From: Nitrospirillum iridis
GTDB taxonomy: Bacteria > Pseudomonadota > Alphaproteobacteria > Azospirillales > Azospirillaceae
Assembly (NCBI RefSeq): GCF_014205765.1
Contig: NZ_JACIIZ010000001.1
Location: forward strand, 615,100 to 679,099
Direction of reading: 5' to 3'
DNA length: 64,000 nt
Position 1 is the stretch's first letter. Each line of letters opens with the position of its first letter. Below are positions 1 through 8,962 of this stretch, piece by piece. Under the pieces are notes generated by a model, which saw only the letters and a program-made list of their open reading frames with translations, made no database searches and was not told where the DNA came from. Position numbers and translations under genes: made by a program.

Positions 1-1
1 C

Positions 2-1414
2 CGCGTCGCTTACGCGGCCGTCGCCGCCGGGCTGGCCCTTTCGCCCCTGGCGGCTTCCGCCCAGACCCAGCAGGCGGCGCCCCAGCAGGTGCCCCAAAGC
101 CGGGAACAGATCACGCTCAGCTACGCGCCGCTGGTGAAGCGGGCGGCGCCGGCGGTGGTCAACATCTACAGCCGCCGGGTGGTCAAGCAACGCGCGTCCC
201 CCTTCATGGAGGACCCGTTCTTCCGGCAGTTCTTCGGTGACGCCTTTCGCGGTGTCCCGCGCGAGCGGGTGGAGTCCTCCCTCGGTTCAGGCGTCATCGT
301 CCGTCCCGACGGCCTGATCGTCACCAACGATCACGTCATCAAGGATGCCGACCAGATCACCGTGGTGCTGGCCGACCGGCGGGAGTTCCCGGCCAAGGTG
401 ATGAGCGCCGATGAGAAGGTCGACCTGGCGGTGCTGCGCATCGACACCAAGGGTGAGAAGCTGCCGACCTTGGATCTGGGCGACAGCGATACGATACAGG
501 TGGGCGATCTGGTCCTGGCCATCGGCAACCCGTTTGGTGTGGGCCAGACGGTGACCAGCGGCATCGTCTCGGCGCTCGCCCGCACCGGTGTCGGCGTCTC
601 CGATTTCAACTTCTTCATCCAGACCGACGCCGCCATCAACCCCGGCAATTCCGGCGGCGCGCTGATCACCATGGACGGCAAGCTGGCCGGCATCAATTCA
701 GCCATCTATTCGCGCAGTGGCGGCTCGGTCGGTATCGGCTTCGCCATCCCGGCGGACATGGTGCGCTCCGTCGTGACGGCTGTGGAAAGCGGCGGCAAGC
801 TGGTGCGGCCCTGGATGGGCGCCAGCGGTCAGCCGGTGACCCAGGAACTGGCCACCAACCTGGGCCTGCCCCGGCCGCAGGGCGTGCTGATCAACCAGCT
901 GAATCCCAAAGGGCCATTGGAACAGGCCGGCGTGAAGGTGGGGGATGTGGTGACGGCTGTGAACGGCCATCTGGTCGATGATCCGGAAAGCCTGCGCTAC
1001 CGCATCGCCCTGCTGCCCGTGGGCGGCACCGCCACCCTTACGCTGGTCCGCAAGGGGGCCGAGACCAAGCTGCCGGTGAAGCTGATGGGGCCTCCGGAGG
1101 ATCCGCCCCGGGACGAGGCGACGTTGCAGGGCCGCCAGCCCTTCGCCGGCACCACTGTCGCCAACATCAATCCGGCGCTCGCCGAGGAGGTGGGCTACGC
1201 CGGCACGTCGGACGGTGTCATCGTGCTGAAGGTGCAGCCCGGCACCACCGCCCAGGCCCTGGGCTTCCAGCCAGGCGATGTGGTGGTGAAGGTCAACGGC
1301 CAGCCCATCACCCGGGTGGCCGACCTGAAGCGGGTGGTGGACCAGCCGCAGCGCCGCTGGGACCTGGCCGTCCGCCGGGGCGATCAGGTGCTGACGCTGA
1401 GCGTCGGGGGCTGA
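2..1414 (+). CDS. DegP/DegQ (HtrA) family periplasmic serine endoprotease, 5' end cut by window edge
   Basis: Periplasmic trypsin-like protease and chaperone that degrades misfolded envelope proteins. The frame is open from base 2, and the first visible residues (AAGLALSPLAASA then QTQQ) read as the end of a Sec signal peptide, so the true start lies just left of the window and the GTG at 89 is not the start. Counting from that GTG, the catalytic triad is His82 (TNDHVI), Asp112 (VDLAVL) and Ser188 (NPGNSGGA). Two PDZ domains follow (about residues 235-330 and 345-440), the usual DegP/DegQ layout. The FMEDPFFRQFFG segment matches the LA-loop region of this family. The gene stands alone; about 200 bp separate it from the next gene. 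Family assignment is firm; which of DegP, DegQ or MucD it corresponds to cannot be told from sequence alone. Confidence 0.93.
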   Translation, partial: RVAYAAVAAGLALSPLAASAQTQQAAPQQVPQSREQITLSYAPLVKRAAPAVVNIYSRRVVKQRASPFMEDPFFRQFFGDAFRGVPRERVESSLGSGVIVRPDGLIVTNDHVIKDADQITVVLADRREFPAKVMSADEKVDLAVLRIDTKGEKLPTLDLGDSDTIQVGDLVLAIGNPFGVGQTVTSGIVSALARTGVGVSDFNFFIQTDAAINPGNSGGALITMDGKLAGINSAIYSRSGGSVGIGFAIPADMVRSVVTAVESGGKLVRPWMGASGQPVTQELATNLGLPRPQGVLINQLNPKGPLEQAGVKVGDVVTAVNGHLVDDPESLRYRIALLPVGGTATLTLVRKGAETKLPVKLMGPPEDPPRDEATLQGRQPFAGTTVANINPALAEEVGYAGTSDGVIVLKVQPGTTAQALGFQPGDVVVKVNGQPITRVADLKRVVDQPQRRWDLAVRRGDQVLTLSVGG

Positions 1415-1619
1415 TGGTCGGTCCGCACCATGAAGTGGAGTGTCACCCCCTTCCTGCGCCGGCGGAAGGGTGATTGCGTGCACGTTCAGGCTAATGAGTT
1501 GGGGGCTCGTTCATCCCAAGTTGATTGGAGTGTACGGGTTAATTTGCTTTTGGTACATACAGGGTGGCGCCTGCAGCCTGTCTACTTATCTATGATTCTC
1601 TTGGAAATCGGGGTGGGGA

Positions 1620-2888
1620 ATGATATCAGAAAAAGTGATCAAAAGATCGGCGGATATTCGTAAGTCTTTTGTTGGGTCAACGCCATTCAAGCACGTCTGC
1701 ATCGATGAATTTTTTACCGATGAAGCTGCCGAGTCCCTGCTTAGGGACTTTCCCTCTTTTGACCCCTCTAAGGCTATTGATGAATATGGGAACGTTGGGC
1801 GGAAGGCTGTTCATACTCGGCTAGCGGACATTAGTCCATTTTATGCCGGAATTTATAGCTATTTGCTGTCTGCGGAATTTCTCGACACGATGTCCGCTAT
1901 CACGGGTATCGAAAACCTGATAGCGGATCCGACGATGTTCGGCGGCGGTACCCACGAGAACTTGCACGGGCAGGAGCTGGATCCGCACATTGATTTCAAC
2001 GCCATCGCCGTGGGTGATGGCGTTGTCCATAGACGTGCAAATCTGCTTCTGTACCTGAATAAGGATTGGAATGACGATTGGGGCGGGGCGATCGAGCTTC
2101 ATTCCAATCCGCGGGATCCTGATAATAATCAGATTAACGCGTTTTCCCCTATTTTTAACCGTGCTGTAATCTTTGAAACCAATGAGATAAGCTGGCACGG
2201 TTTCCCCAGGATCAACCTGCCCGAAGCAAGCCAGCGTAATAATAGCCGTAAATGCCTTTCGGTGTATTTATACACAAAGGAACGGCCTGCGCATGAAATT
2301 GCGGGAAATCATGGTACATTCTATGTGCAAAGGCCGCTCTCGAAACGTTTTGTGGAGGGGTATACTCTAACATCAAAAGATGTCGTGGAGATTAAGTCTG
2401 CGGTTCGGCAGCGTGATAACTATATTGAGCTCTATCAGAAAGCCGAGGAGGTTACGGGGCGGCGCATCAGTGGGCTTGAGAGGAATTTCCTTGAACTTCT
2501 TTCTCGGATTAAGCTGCCAATTGTCGGCTTTGCAAAGCAGGTAGGCAAGGCAGTTGGTGCGGTCTATCACGATGACTGGGTGGGGAATCAGTTTTCGGTG
2601 GAGCTGGAGGCTTTGGCGCCATTGTCCTTGTTGTCCATCGGAGGCTATATAACGCCGAATTCTCCTATAGGTCCCCGTAATTTTACGATTACTGTTGATG
2701 GGAAGGCCTACTCTCACACGGTGGACAAAAACGAATCTTTCGTCCTTGAAATGCCTTTGGCTATTGGCGCGGGGTCGCGTTTCAAGGTTGAACTGGCCTG
2801 TGATGTCAACTTCGTGCCCAAGGAATTGCACGGAACGGATGATGAGCGCCGGCTGGCTTATCTCTTGAATGAAATTCGTCTCCTCTAA
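1620..2888 (+). CDS. 2OG-Fe(II) oxygenase (prolyl-4-hydroxylase-like) with C-terminal accessory domain
   Basis: Predicted iron- and 2-oxoglutarate-dependent hydroxylase, 422 aa. The double-stranded beta-helix core shows the metal triad His123-x-Asp125 (DPHIDFN) and His193 (SWHGFP), with Arg210 (SRKCLSVYLY) as likely 2OG ligand. The C-terminal ~100 residues (FSVELEAL to NEIRLL) are a separate beta-rich domain ending in the VPKELHGTDDERRLAYLL pattern, which I associate with modules appended to bacterial glycosyltransferases; that link is from memory and is inference. Substrate unknown. The gene is visibly AT-richer than everything around it, with codons such as TTT, AAT and ATA frequent, suggesting recent transfer. 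ATG 1620 follows a purine-rich GGGGTGGGGA. No partner genes are adjacent. Confidence 0.8.
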   Translation: MISEKVIKRSADIRKSFVGSTPFKHVCIDEFFTDEAAESLLRDFPSFDPSKAIDEYGNVGRKAVHTRLADISPFYAGIYSYLLSAEFLDTMSAITGIENLIADPTMFGGGTHENLHGQELDPHIDFNAIAVGDGVVHRRANLLLYLNKDWNDDWGGAIELHSNPRDPDNNQINAFSPIFNRAVIFETNEISWHGFPRINLPEASQRNNSRKCLSVYLYTKERPAHEIAGNHGTFYVQRPLSKRFVEGYTLTSKDVVEIKSAVRQRDNYIELYQKAEEVTGRRISGLERNFLELLSRIKLPIVGFAKQVGKAVGAVYHDDWVGNQFSVELEALAPLSLLSIGGYITPNSPIGPRNFTITVDGKAYSHTVDKNESFVLEMPLAIGAGSRFKVELACDVNFVPKELHGTDDERRLAYLLNEIRLL

Positions 2889-3452
2889 GAGGCTTGGGCA
2901 GCGGCACCGGGTGGATCAAGTCCTTTGATCGCATCTGGTGCCTGCTGGTCATATCCTCCACGTCGTCCATCAACCTCCCCAATTGCTTCTATGGTTGTTC
3001 ATTGCATCTGTGCTGGCTGCAGGGGCGGACCGATTTGGACACGGGCGGCTCGGCAGGGTGCGGAATGTGTGCATCGGCCTATCTGAAGGCATTCATCGGA
3101 AAGCTTTGGGCCCTCCTGGTGCGGCCCAACTATTAAGAGAACGTCGGAAACAGGGGGCTCGCGATCGCCGCCCAGGCGCGTCGGGATAAATCCCTTAAAG
3201 GCGGAATCGCTTCTGGTTGTTCCAACCGGATCGCCGTCGGATTCGGCGAACGAGCGTAGTCTGCCGCTTATTCGTGCGCCTTTGGGCGTTGAGCTGCTCG
3301 CGGACTGACTCGGCTATAGACCACTCTGCCTGAGAGACTGCAGAAGTGGCTAGCGGCGGCCCAGTCAAAAGGACCATGCCAAGCGCCTCGCCGGTCTGGC
3401 ATGGTGTTCCGGGTTTGTATCCCGATGGGTCGTTTATCCTGGATAGGGCGTC
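2889..3452. other. 564-bp gap without a supported gene
   Basis: Only short open frames with non-coding-like composition are present. The gap holds one copy of an interspersed repeat (about 3184-3325) and an 8-bp-arm inverted repeat at 3374-3404 (CCATGCCA ... TGGCATGG, 15-base loop) just ahead of rarA, which could be an operator or a hairpin in the rarA leader. No promoter could be placed with confidence. Confidence 0.5.
3184..3325 (-). repeat. Interspersed intergenic repeat, copy A (reverse orientation, with internal insertion)
   Basis: Read on the minus strand, the segment TATAGCCGAGTCAGTCCGCG then AGCAGCTCAACGCCCAAAGG matches copies near 26470 and 30725. In this copy the conserved arm GCCCAAAGGCG is followed by about 70 bp of unrelated sequence before GCGATTCCGCCTTTAAGGG resumes the pattern, so the element seems to have an expanded middle. 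Function unknown. Confidence 0.5.
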
Positions 3453-4805
3453 ATGGCGGTGAAGAGCGGATCGGGTTCCCTGTTCGAGGCGGAGGCGCCG
3501 CGCCCCCTGGCGGACCGGCTGCGGCCCACGGTCTTGGACCAGGTGGTGGGGCAGGAGCATCTGCTGGGCCCCAAGGGTCCCATCGGCCGCATGGTGGCGG
3601 CCCATCGCCTCAGTTCCATGGTGCTGTGGGGGCCGCCGGGGTGTGGCAAGACCACCATCGCCCGGCTGCTGGCCCAGGCCACGACGCTGGCGTTCGAGCC
3701 CCTGTCCGCTGTGTTCTCCGGCGTGGCCGACCTGCGCAAGGTGTTCGAGGCGGCCCGGCAGCGGCGGCAGGCGGGCCAGGGCACCCTGCTGTTCATCGAT
3801 GAGATCCACCGCTTCAACCGCTCGCAGCAGGACGGCTTCCTTCCCTATGTCGAGGACGGCACCGTCACCCTGGTGGGGGCGACGACGGAGAACCCGTCGT
3901 TCGAGCTGAACGCCGCATTGCTGTCCCGGGCCCAGGTCTTCGTCCTGAACCGCTTAGGCGAGGAGGCGCTGGAGAAGCTCATCGCCCGGGCGGAGGCGGA
4001 GGAGGGCCGGCCCCTGCCATTGACGGAGGACGCGCGGGCGGCGCTGAAGGCCATGGCGGACGGTGATGGCCGTTATTTCCTGAACCTGGTGGAGGAAATC
4101 TTCGCCGTGGTGCCGGAGCGGCCGGGGGGCGACGTCGAGCCGCTGGACACCAACGCCCTGACCGTGGCGGTGCAGCGGCGCATGCCGCTCTACGACAAGG
4201 CGCAGGAGGGGCACTACAACCTGATCAGCGCGCTCCACAAGTCGCTGCGCGGGTCCGATACCGACGCCGCGCTCTACTGGTATTCCCGCATGCTGGCGGG
4301 CGGTGAGGACCCGCGCTATATCGCCCGCCGCCTGGTGCGTTTCGCCAGCGAGGATATCGGCATGGCCGACCCCCAGGCCCTGGTCCAGGCCCTGGCCTCC
4401 TTGGACGCGTATGAGCGGCTGGGCAGCCCGGAGGGGGAACTGGCCATCGCCCAGTGTGTCATCTATCTGGGCACGGCGCCCAAATCCAACGCCGCCTACA
4501 TGGCCATCAAGCAGGCCCAGCGGGCGGCCAAGGAGACCGGCAGCCTGATGCCGCCCAAGCACATCCTGAACGCGCCCACCCGCCTGATGAAGGAACTGGG
4601 TTACGGCAAGGGCTATAACTACGACCACGACACGGCGGATGGCTTCTCCGGCCAGAACTATTTCCCCGACGGCATGGCCCGGCGGGAGTTCTACCAGCCG
4701 GTGGAGCGTGGCTTTGAACGCGACATCAAGAAGCGCCAGGAGTACTGGGCCAAGCTGCGCCAGCGGGCGGCTGGAGGCGAAGGGGGCGAGGGCGGTGAAG
4801 GTTAG
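3453..4805 (+). CDS. rarA: Replication-associated recombination protein A (RarA/MgsA), AAA+ ATPase
   Basis: AAA+ ATPase related to clamp loaders and to eukaryotic WRNIP1; acts at stalled replication forks in the cytoplasm. 450 aa, close to the usual length. Walker A GPPGCGKT at residues 60-67, Walker B LLFIDEIHRFN around 112-121, sensor-1 region ATTENPSFE about 20 residues further on, followed by the helical lid and the C-terminal tetramerisation region with the ILNAPTRLMKELGYGKGYNYDHD signature of the family. The tail is a low-complexity Gly/Glu run. ATG 3453 is preceded by AGGG a few bases upstream. Its stop overlaps the stop of the convergent gene on the other strand by two bases. Confidence 0.95.
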   Translation: MAVKSGSGSLFEAEAPRPLADRLRPTVLDQVVGQEHLLGPKGPIGRMVAAHRLSSMVLWGPPGCGKTTIARLLAQATTLAFEPLSAVFSGVADLRKVFEAARQRRQAGQGTLLFIDEIHRFNRSQQDGFLPYVEDGTVTLVGATTENPSFELNAALLSRAQVFVLNRLGEEALEKLIARAEAEEGRPLPLTEDARAALKAMADGDGRYFLNLVEEIFAVVPERPGGDVEPLDTNALTVAVQRRMPLYDKAQEGHYNLISALHKSLRGSDTDAALYWYSRMLAGGEDPRYIARRLVRFASEDIGMADPQALVQALASLDAYERLGSPEGELAIAQCVIYLGTAPKSNAAYMAIKQAQRAAKETGSLMPPKHILNAPTRLMKELGYGKGYNYDHDTADGFSGQNYFPDGMARREFYQPVERGFERDIKKRQEYWAKLRQRAAGGEGGEGGEG

Positions 4806-5776
4806 GCGCCCACGCCATCCCACCATTTCAGCACGCGCAACGCCCGCAAGGTCACCCAGGGCGAGGGCTTGCCCGGGCCTTCATTGACGTCGAACCACAC
4901 CCGCCCCCGGAGCGCCCAGTCCAGGGGCCAGGTGCCATCCTCCCGCCGTTTGGCGCGCAGGAGCCCGATGGCCTCGGCCAGACGGGGGTCGGGGCGGGCG
5001 CCGGTCAACCGGGCCGCGGCGCGGAAATAGTCCAGCGCGCGCAGGATGTCGTAGCGCCAGCGGTTGGGGTGCAACAAATCCAGGAACCGCGCATCGGCCG
5101 CCCCGCCGGTGCTGAGGCGGCGGAAGAGGTGGCGCGCCAGCAGGTATTCCTCGCCGGTCCGTCGCGCCCCCCGCGATGCGGCCGTGCCGCCGCTGGCCCG
5201 CTCATATTCCAGCAGCCCTTCCAGGACGTTGAGGGTGGTGGCGAAGGAGGAACAGGCGGAACCGCTGGCGCGCTCACAATTCCATCCGCCGTCCCCCTGC
5301 CGTTCCCCCACCAGCCGCTCGACTAGGGGGGCGACATCAACGCCGAAATAGGCGCCGTCGGCCACGGTGCGACCGTTGATGCACTCCTCCACCTCGCCCT
5401 GCCAGAAGGGTTGACCGCCCTCGTCCCAGCGGGAATGGGCGCCGACCTGCGCCACGGTGCGCCGGGCGCGATCGGAGGCGGGGTCCAGGCCGAACTCCCT
5501 CAATTGGGACAGGGAAAAGCAGGTGGCGGTCCAGGGCTGGCCGTGCTGATGCCATTCCAGCGGAGTGAAATCGGCGGGGAAGAAGGCGCCGCCGGCCCAC
5601 TGGCCATCGGCGTCCTGGCAGGCCAGCAGCCGGGCGCCCCAGCCCTCCGTCTCCACCTTGGCGCGCTCCGCCGCCCATTCCGACTCCGGCGCGTCCAGCA
5701 GGTCGCGCATCACCTGCCAGCGGATGGCCGGATCGGTCTGGAGCAGCCAGTCGATCACGGGGTCGGGGTGGGGCAT
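4802..5776 (-). CDS. Squalene-cyclase/prenyltransferase-repeat (alpha/alpha-toroid) protein
   Basis: 324 aa. The sequence carries repeated QxxDGxW-like motifs of the terpenoid cyclase/protein prenyltransferase toroid: QDADGQWAG, GERQGDGGWNCE, RREDGTWPLDW, but it lacks the DxDD catalytic motif of squalene-hopene cyclases and is half their length. It is therefore an alpha/alpha-barrel protein of unknown substrate rather than a hopanoid cyclase. I chose ATG 5776 (MPHPDPVIDW), which has GAGG seven bases upstream; an in-frame ATG at 5788 is possible, while longer frames run into the neighbouring gene region. It sits between convergent rarA and the FUSC transporter gene, 85 bp downstream of the latter on the same strand, so the two may be co-transcribed. 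Confidence 0.75.
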   Translation of the reverse strand: MPHPDPVIDWLLQTDPAIRWQVMRDLLDAPESEWAAERAKVETEGWGARLLACQDADGQWAGGAFFPADFTPLEWHQHGQPWTATCFSLSQLREFGLDPASDRARRTVAQVGAHSRWDEGGQPFWQGEVEECINGRTVADGAYFGVDVAPLVERLVGERQGDGGWNCERASGSACSSFATTLNVLEGLLEYERASGGTAASRGARRTGEEYLLARHLFRRLSTGGAADARFLDLLHPNRWRYDILRALDYFRAAARLTGARPDPRLAEAIGLLRAKRREDGTWPLDWALRGRVWFDVNEGPGKPSPWVTLRALRVLKWWDGVGA

Positions 5777-5861
5777 GGACGACCTCATCTCCGCTGCGGC
5801 AGGGGGCCGGGCCAGAGTGCCGCAAACGGCCACCTTTGAAAACCGCCACCCGTGTGGGGAT

Positions 5862-7970
5862 TCAGGTCCTGGCGTTGGCCGCCATGGCGCGCGCGTAGTC
5901 CTTGGCCGCCTGCACCACATGGGTGACGGCGCGGGCGATGTCGTCCGGCGGCTCGCCCTCGCGGGCCAGGGCGCTGTCCGGCGTTGGAACGCCCCGCACC
6001 AGCGCGCCCAGACGCAGCGTGGCCGCTTCGCAATAGCCGATGCGTCGGGCGTCGGGGGGGCCCGGGTCGGTGCGTTCGTCCAGCCAGGCGACGGTGGCGG
6101 CACCGGCCAGGCGGCGCAGGGTTTCCAGCAGGGCCGCCGCCTCATCGAGGTGGGCGCGGCGGCGGCGACCTTCCAGCACCATGCGCTGGCGTGTCACCTC
6201 GGCCGCGGTGCTTGCCAGGCCGGCGGCGCGGCGGGCGGCGTCGATCTCGGCATAGGGCGTCTGACCCGCCCGCACCACCAGGGTGGCGTACCGCATGTTG
6301 GCTTCCACGGCCGCCGCCAGCCGCTGGGAAAAGCTCTTGGGCTCCCGCTCCGGCCACAGGATCAGACAGCCGGCCAGGCCGATGATGCTGCCCAGCGTGT
6401 TGTTGAAGGCGCGGGCCAGCGCGATGCCTTCGCCCCCGGTGACGTCCGGATGCAGCAGGTCGGCCACCAGGACGAACAGGGGGGTGAGGAAGGTGACGAA
6501 CAGGCTGTAGCTGACGGAGCGGAGCGCGATGGTGGCGGCGGCCAAGGGGAAGATGGCGGCCAGCAGCCACAGCGGTGTCGGCAGGGCCACCGCCAGGAAG
6601 GCCGCCCCGGCACCGCCGGTGACGCTGCCCACCACCCGCTCCAATGTGCGGGGCCAGGTGGTGGCCGCTTGCGGCTGCATCACCACCACGGCGGCCATGG
6701 TGGCCCAGTAGGCGTAGGCGACGTCCAGATACGCGGTGACGGTGTAGGTCGCCGTCACCACCAGGGCCACGCGCAGGGCGTGGCGCGCGATGGGGGAGGA
6801 TGGGCTGAGGGCGAGGCGCAGGGCCCGCGCCGGGGTCAGGCGCCGACGATGCGCTTCTTCCGCCAGCCGCGCGGACGGGGCCGCCTCCGGCTCGGACGCC
6901 GGGGCCCAGGCTTGCGTCAGGTCGTGCAGCGCCTGGGCGCAGACCTGCGCCACCCGGCCCACCAGGTCCAGCGTCGGCCGGGCGACGCGGTCCAGCACTT
7001 CCGCCTCATAGGCGACCAGGGCGCGGTCGGGTTCGGACCGCTGCACCTCCCGGCTGGTGCGGGTCAGGGCGGCGCGCAGCTGGCGCAGCGGCAGGGTGTC
7101 GGCGTCGGTGGGGGTGCCGGTGGCATGGGGCTCCAGGTCGAAGCCCAGGGCGATCAGACCGGCGAAGATGCGCTCCCCGGCCTCGATGGCGGCCAGCAGC
7201 GCCTGGCGAACGTCACCGCCGGCACCGCGTCCGGCGGAGAAACGCGCCACCGCCGCGCGGGCCCGCTCTATGGTGTCGCGCACCGCCCGGCGATGCTCCG
7301 CCGCATGCTTTTTCCAGCGCGCATCCTGTGTGGCGCCGCTGCTGTGCAGCGCCAGCAGTTCCGCCGCCATGTCGCCCAGCTCCGAATAGATGGCGGCCAC
7401 GGCCCGGCGGGCGGGGGCATAGGGGTGGATGCGCCAGACCAGCAGGCAGAGGACGACCGCCCAGCCGCTGCCCGCCAGGAACACGCCAGACAGGCGCAGC
7501 GCGTCCAGGGGCGCGCTGGGATAGCCCACGGCCACCACGGCGACGCAGCAGGCCAGCACACCCACCTGGGTGGCGGCCGGGCCGTAGACCCGGCTGAGGC
7601 AGCAGAGGAACAGGGCTGCGAACAGCGCCGGCGCCGCCCAGGCATGGCCCAGGGCCGCCACGGCGCTGATGGCGCCCGCCATCACCGTGCCGATCAACGC
7701 GAACCCGCCCATGGCGCGCAGACGCACGCCGAACGGCCCGCCCGGATCGGCCAGGCAGGCCCAGAAGGCGGCGAAGGCCGCCCAGGACAGGATGGGCTGG
7801 TCCAGGTACAGCGCCAGCGTCACCATCAGCGCCACCGCCGTGGCGGCGCGCACTCCCTCGGCGATACCGATCTGCTCCGGCGTCAGCGCGAACGACCGGG
7901 CCTGTAGCCAGCGGGCAAGCCGGCCCAGCGGGGAGGAACGGTCGGTGGGCACGGTGTGGGCGTGGGACAT
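5862..7970 (-). CDS. FUSC-family inner-membrane transporter (fusaric acid resistance / aromatic acid exporter type)
   Basis: 702 aa membrane protein with two halves, each a bundle of hydrophobic helices (about residues 30-190 and 395-530) followed by a soluble Ala/Arg-rich helical domain. This is the duplicated architecture of the FUSC family (AaeB, YccS and fusaric-acid-resistance proteins), which exports aromatic acids and related compounds, usually with a membrane-fusion partner. No such partner gene is adjacent here. The CPxAxxARRAxA-like segment following the first helix bundle (HPYAPARRAVAAIY) is typical. Start taken as ATG 7970 (MSHAHTV); a GTG two codons upstream (7976) is equally possible, and neither has a strong ribosome binding site. 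The substrate is not predictable. Confidence 0.85.
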   Translation of the reverse strand: MSHAHTVPTDRSSPLGRLARWLQARSFALTPEQIGIAEGVRAATAVALMVTLALYLDQPILSWAAFAAFWACLADPGGPFGVRLRAMGGFALIGTVMAGAISAVAALGHAWAAPALFAALFLCCLSRVYGPAATQVGVLACCVAVVAVGYPSAPLDALRLSGVFLAGSGWAVVLCLLVWRIHPYAPARRAVAAIYSELGDMAAELLALHSSGATQDARWKKHAAEHRRAVRDTIERARAAVARFSAGRGAGGDVRQALLAAIEAGERIFAGLIALGFDLEPHATGTPTDADTLPLRQLRAALTRTSREVQRSEPDRALVAYEAEVLDRVARPTLDLVGRVAQVCAQALHDLTQAWAPASEPEAAPSARLAEEAHRRRLTPARALRLALSPSSPIARHALRVALVVTATYTVTAYLDVAYAYWATMAAVVVMQPQAATTWPRTLERVVGSVTGGAGAAFLAVALPTPLWLLAAIFPLAAATIALRSVSYSLFVTFLTPLFVLVADLLHPDVTGGEGIALARAFNNTLGSIIGLAGCLILWPEREPKSFSQRLAAAVEANMRYATLVVRAGQTPYAEIDAARRAAGLASTAAEVTRQRMVLEGRRRRAHLDEAAALLETLRRLAGAATVAWLDERTDPGPPDARRIGYCEAATLRLGALVRGVPTPDSALAREGEPPDDIARAVTHVVQAAKDYARAMAANART

Positions 7971-8251
7971 GGGCACTCAAGCAAGCGAACAATGGGTTAT
8001 GGCAACGTTATCCTAGGCTCGTTCGCAGATGCAGCATTGATATGTGCATTGCGGTATTGCCATGCGGGCAGGTTTGCGCCCCGGGGCTCGAAAAGTCTCG
8101 CGGGTGGAGGGAACGGCGCCAGAATGGGCATCAACGGAACGGACGCTTGAGGGGGGCGGGCGTGACTATTTGGAACCAGCGCGCGGTCAGGGCCGGCATT
8201 GCTCTGCTGTCCTCTCTCCGTTGGCAGATAGCAAAACCCAAGCTTAACGAT

Positions 8252-8380
8252 ATGTCCACTTTCCTGGTACCAGCTCACAACCTGACGGACGCCACCGAAC
8301 GGAATGCCGTGGCGCTCAACAAGGACCTGGTGGTGATGCGGGGCCGGGACATCCGCTTCGTGGTGCGCGAGACGTTCTGA
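8252..8380 (+). CDS. Possible small protein or gene remnant (42 codons)
   Basis: Short frame MSTFLVPAHN... ending in DIRFVVRETF. It is listed because its codons show the strong third-position GC bias of real genes here from about codon 8 to the stop, unlike the rest of the 7971-8671 gap. There is no convincing ribosome binding site and I do not recognise the product. It could be the 3' remnant of a lost gene. Two direct copies of GACGGGGATCGG follow the stop (8379-8390 and 8394-8405). Confidence 0.3.
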   Translation: MSTFLVPAHNLTDATERNAVALNKDLVVMRGRDIRFVVRETF

Positions 8381-8608
8381 CGGGGATCGGCCCGACGGGG
8401 ATCGGTGGCCCGTGACCGCGCGGGCCGCCACCGCCCTGTTCCAGCAGCCCGGCAGGAGGTCGCCAGGCGCCCGCCGGCTGGGGCGCACACGCGCAGAGGA
8501 ATGTATCGTTTTGTTTATGTAATCCCAGAAACATGTTTTGTCTCAAGATGTTGCAACCGAGAAGAATTTCAGAAGAACAGGCGTGGATTTGGCCTGCTAA
8601 ATTTCTCT

Positions 8609-8631
8609 CGTCCTGGCGACTTGCCAGGGCG
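8609..8631 (+). promoter_or_regulatory. Leader hairpin ahead of the small gene at 8672
   Basis: CGTCCTGGC and GCCAGGGCG (arms 8609-8617 and 8623-8631, loop GACTT) form a nine-base-pair stem with one G-U pair, 40 bases before the start codon, in an otherwise AT-rich 5' region. It could be an mRNA-stabilising or regulatory leader structure, or the terminator of an upstream transcript. Confidence 0.35.
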
Positions 8632-8671
8632 ACCAAAACATCATCAACCCATAAGTAAATGGAGCGTAAAC

Positions 8672-8962
8672 ATGTCCGCGATTACTGCCCTGATCAAGAA
8701 GCCCTCCGAAGCGGCCGCGACGACCAACACCAGCGACTCCTTCTGGGCACAGGTCACCGTCACCTGCAACATGTCCACGCCGGGCTATCCGGCCTTGATG
8801 ATCGCCGCGCTGGACAGCAACGGGGTCTTCCATCCGAACCTGACCGTGACCGAGGCGCAATTCGCGTCTGCACAGTTCGCGCAGCAGAACAAATACAACG
8901 TCCTGTTTGCCACCCAGGGCAGCGGCCCAGGCACCGTCATCGACATGCAGGTCTATAGCTGA
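8672..8962 (+). CDS. Small orphan protein of unknown function (96 aa)
   Basis: I do not recognise this protein. It has a textbook ribosome binding site (GGAG at 8661-8664, seven-base spacer) and gene-like codon use. The product starts MSAITALIKK, has no signal peptide or membrane helix, a single cysteine (VTCNMS), many Thr/Ala/Ser residues, and a second half (PALMIAALDSNGVFHPNLTV...) that reads as alternating beta strands and helices. The 150 bp upstream are AT-rich and hold a leader hairpin, consistent with its own promoter and possibly high expression. Flanks on both sides are about 300 bp of apparently non-coding sequence. Confidence 0.65.
   Translation: MSAITALIKKPSEAAATTNTSDSFWAQVTVTCNMSTPGYPALMIAALDSNGVFHPNLTVTEAQFASAQFAQQNKYNVLFATQGSGPGTVIDMQVYS

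Noticed and set aside
3195..3809. 204-codon minus-strand frame covering the repeat and rarA start
   Set aside because: Antisense to rarA for most of its length; the rest is the interspersed repeat.
8042..8251. Upstream extension of the 42-codon frame at 8252
   Set aside because: Codon composition is not gene-like before codon 8 of the short frame, and no ribosome binding site was found.
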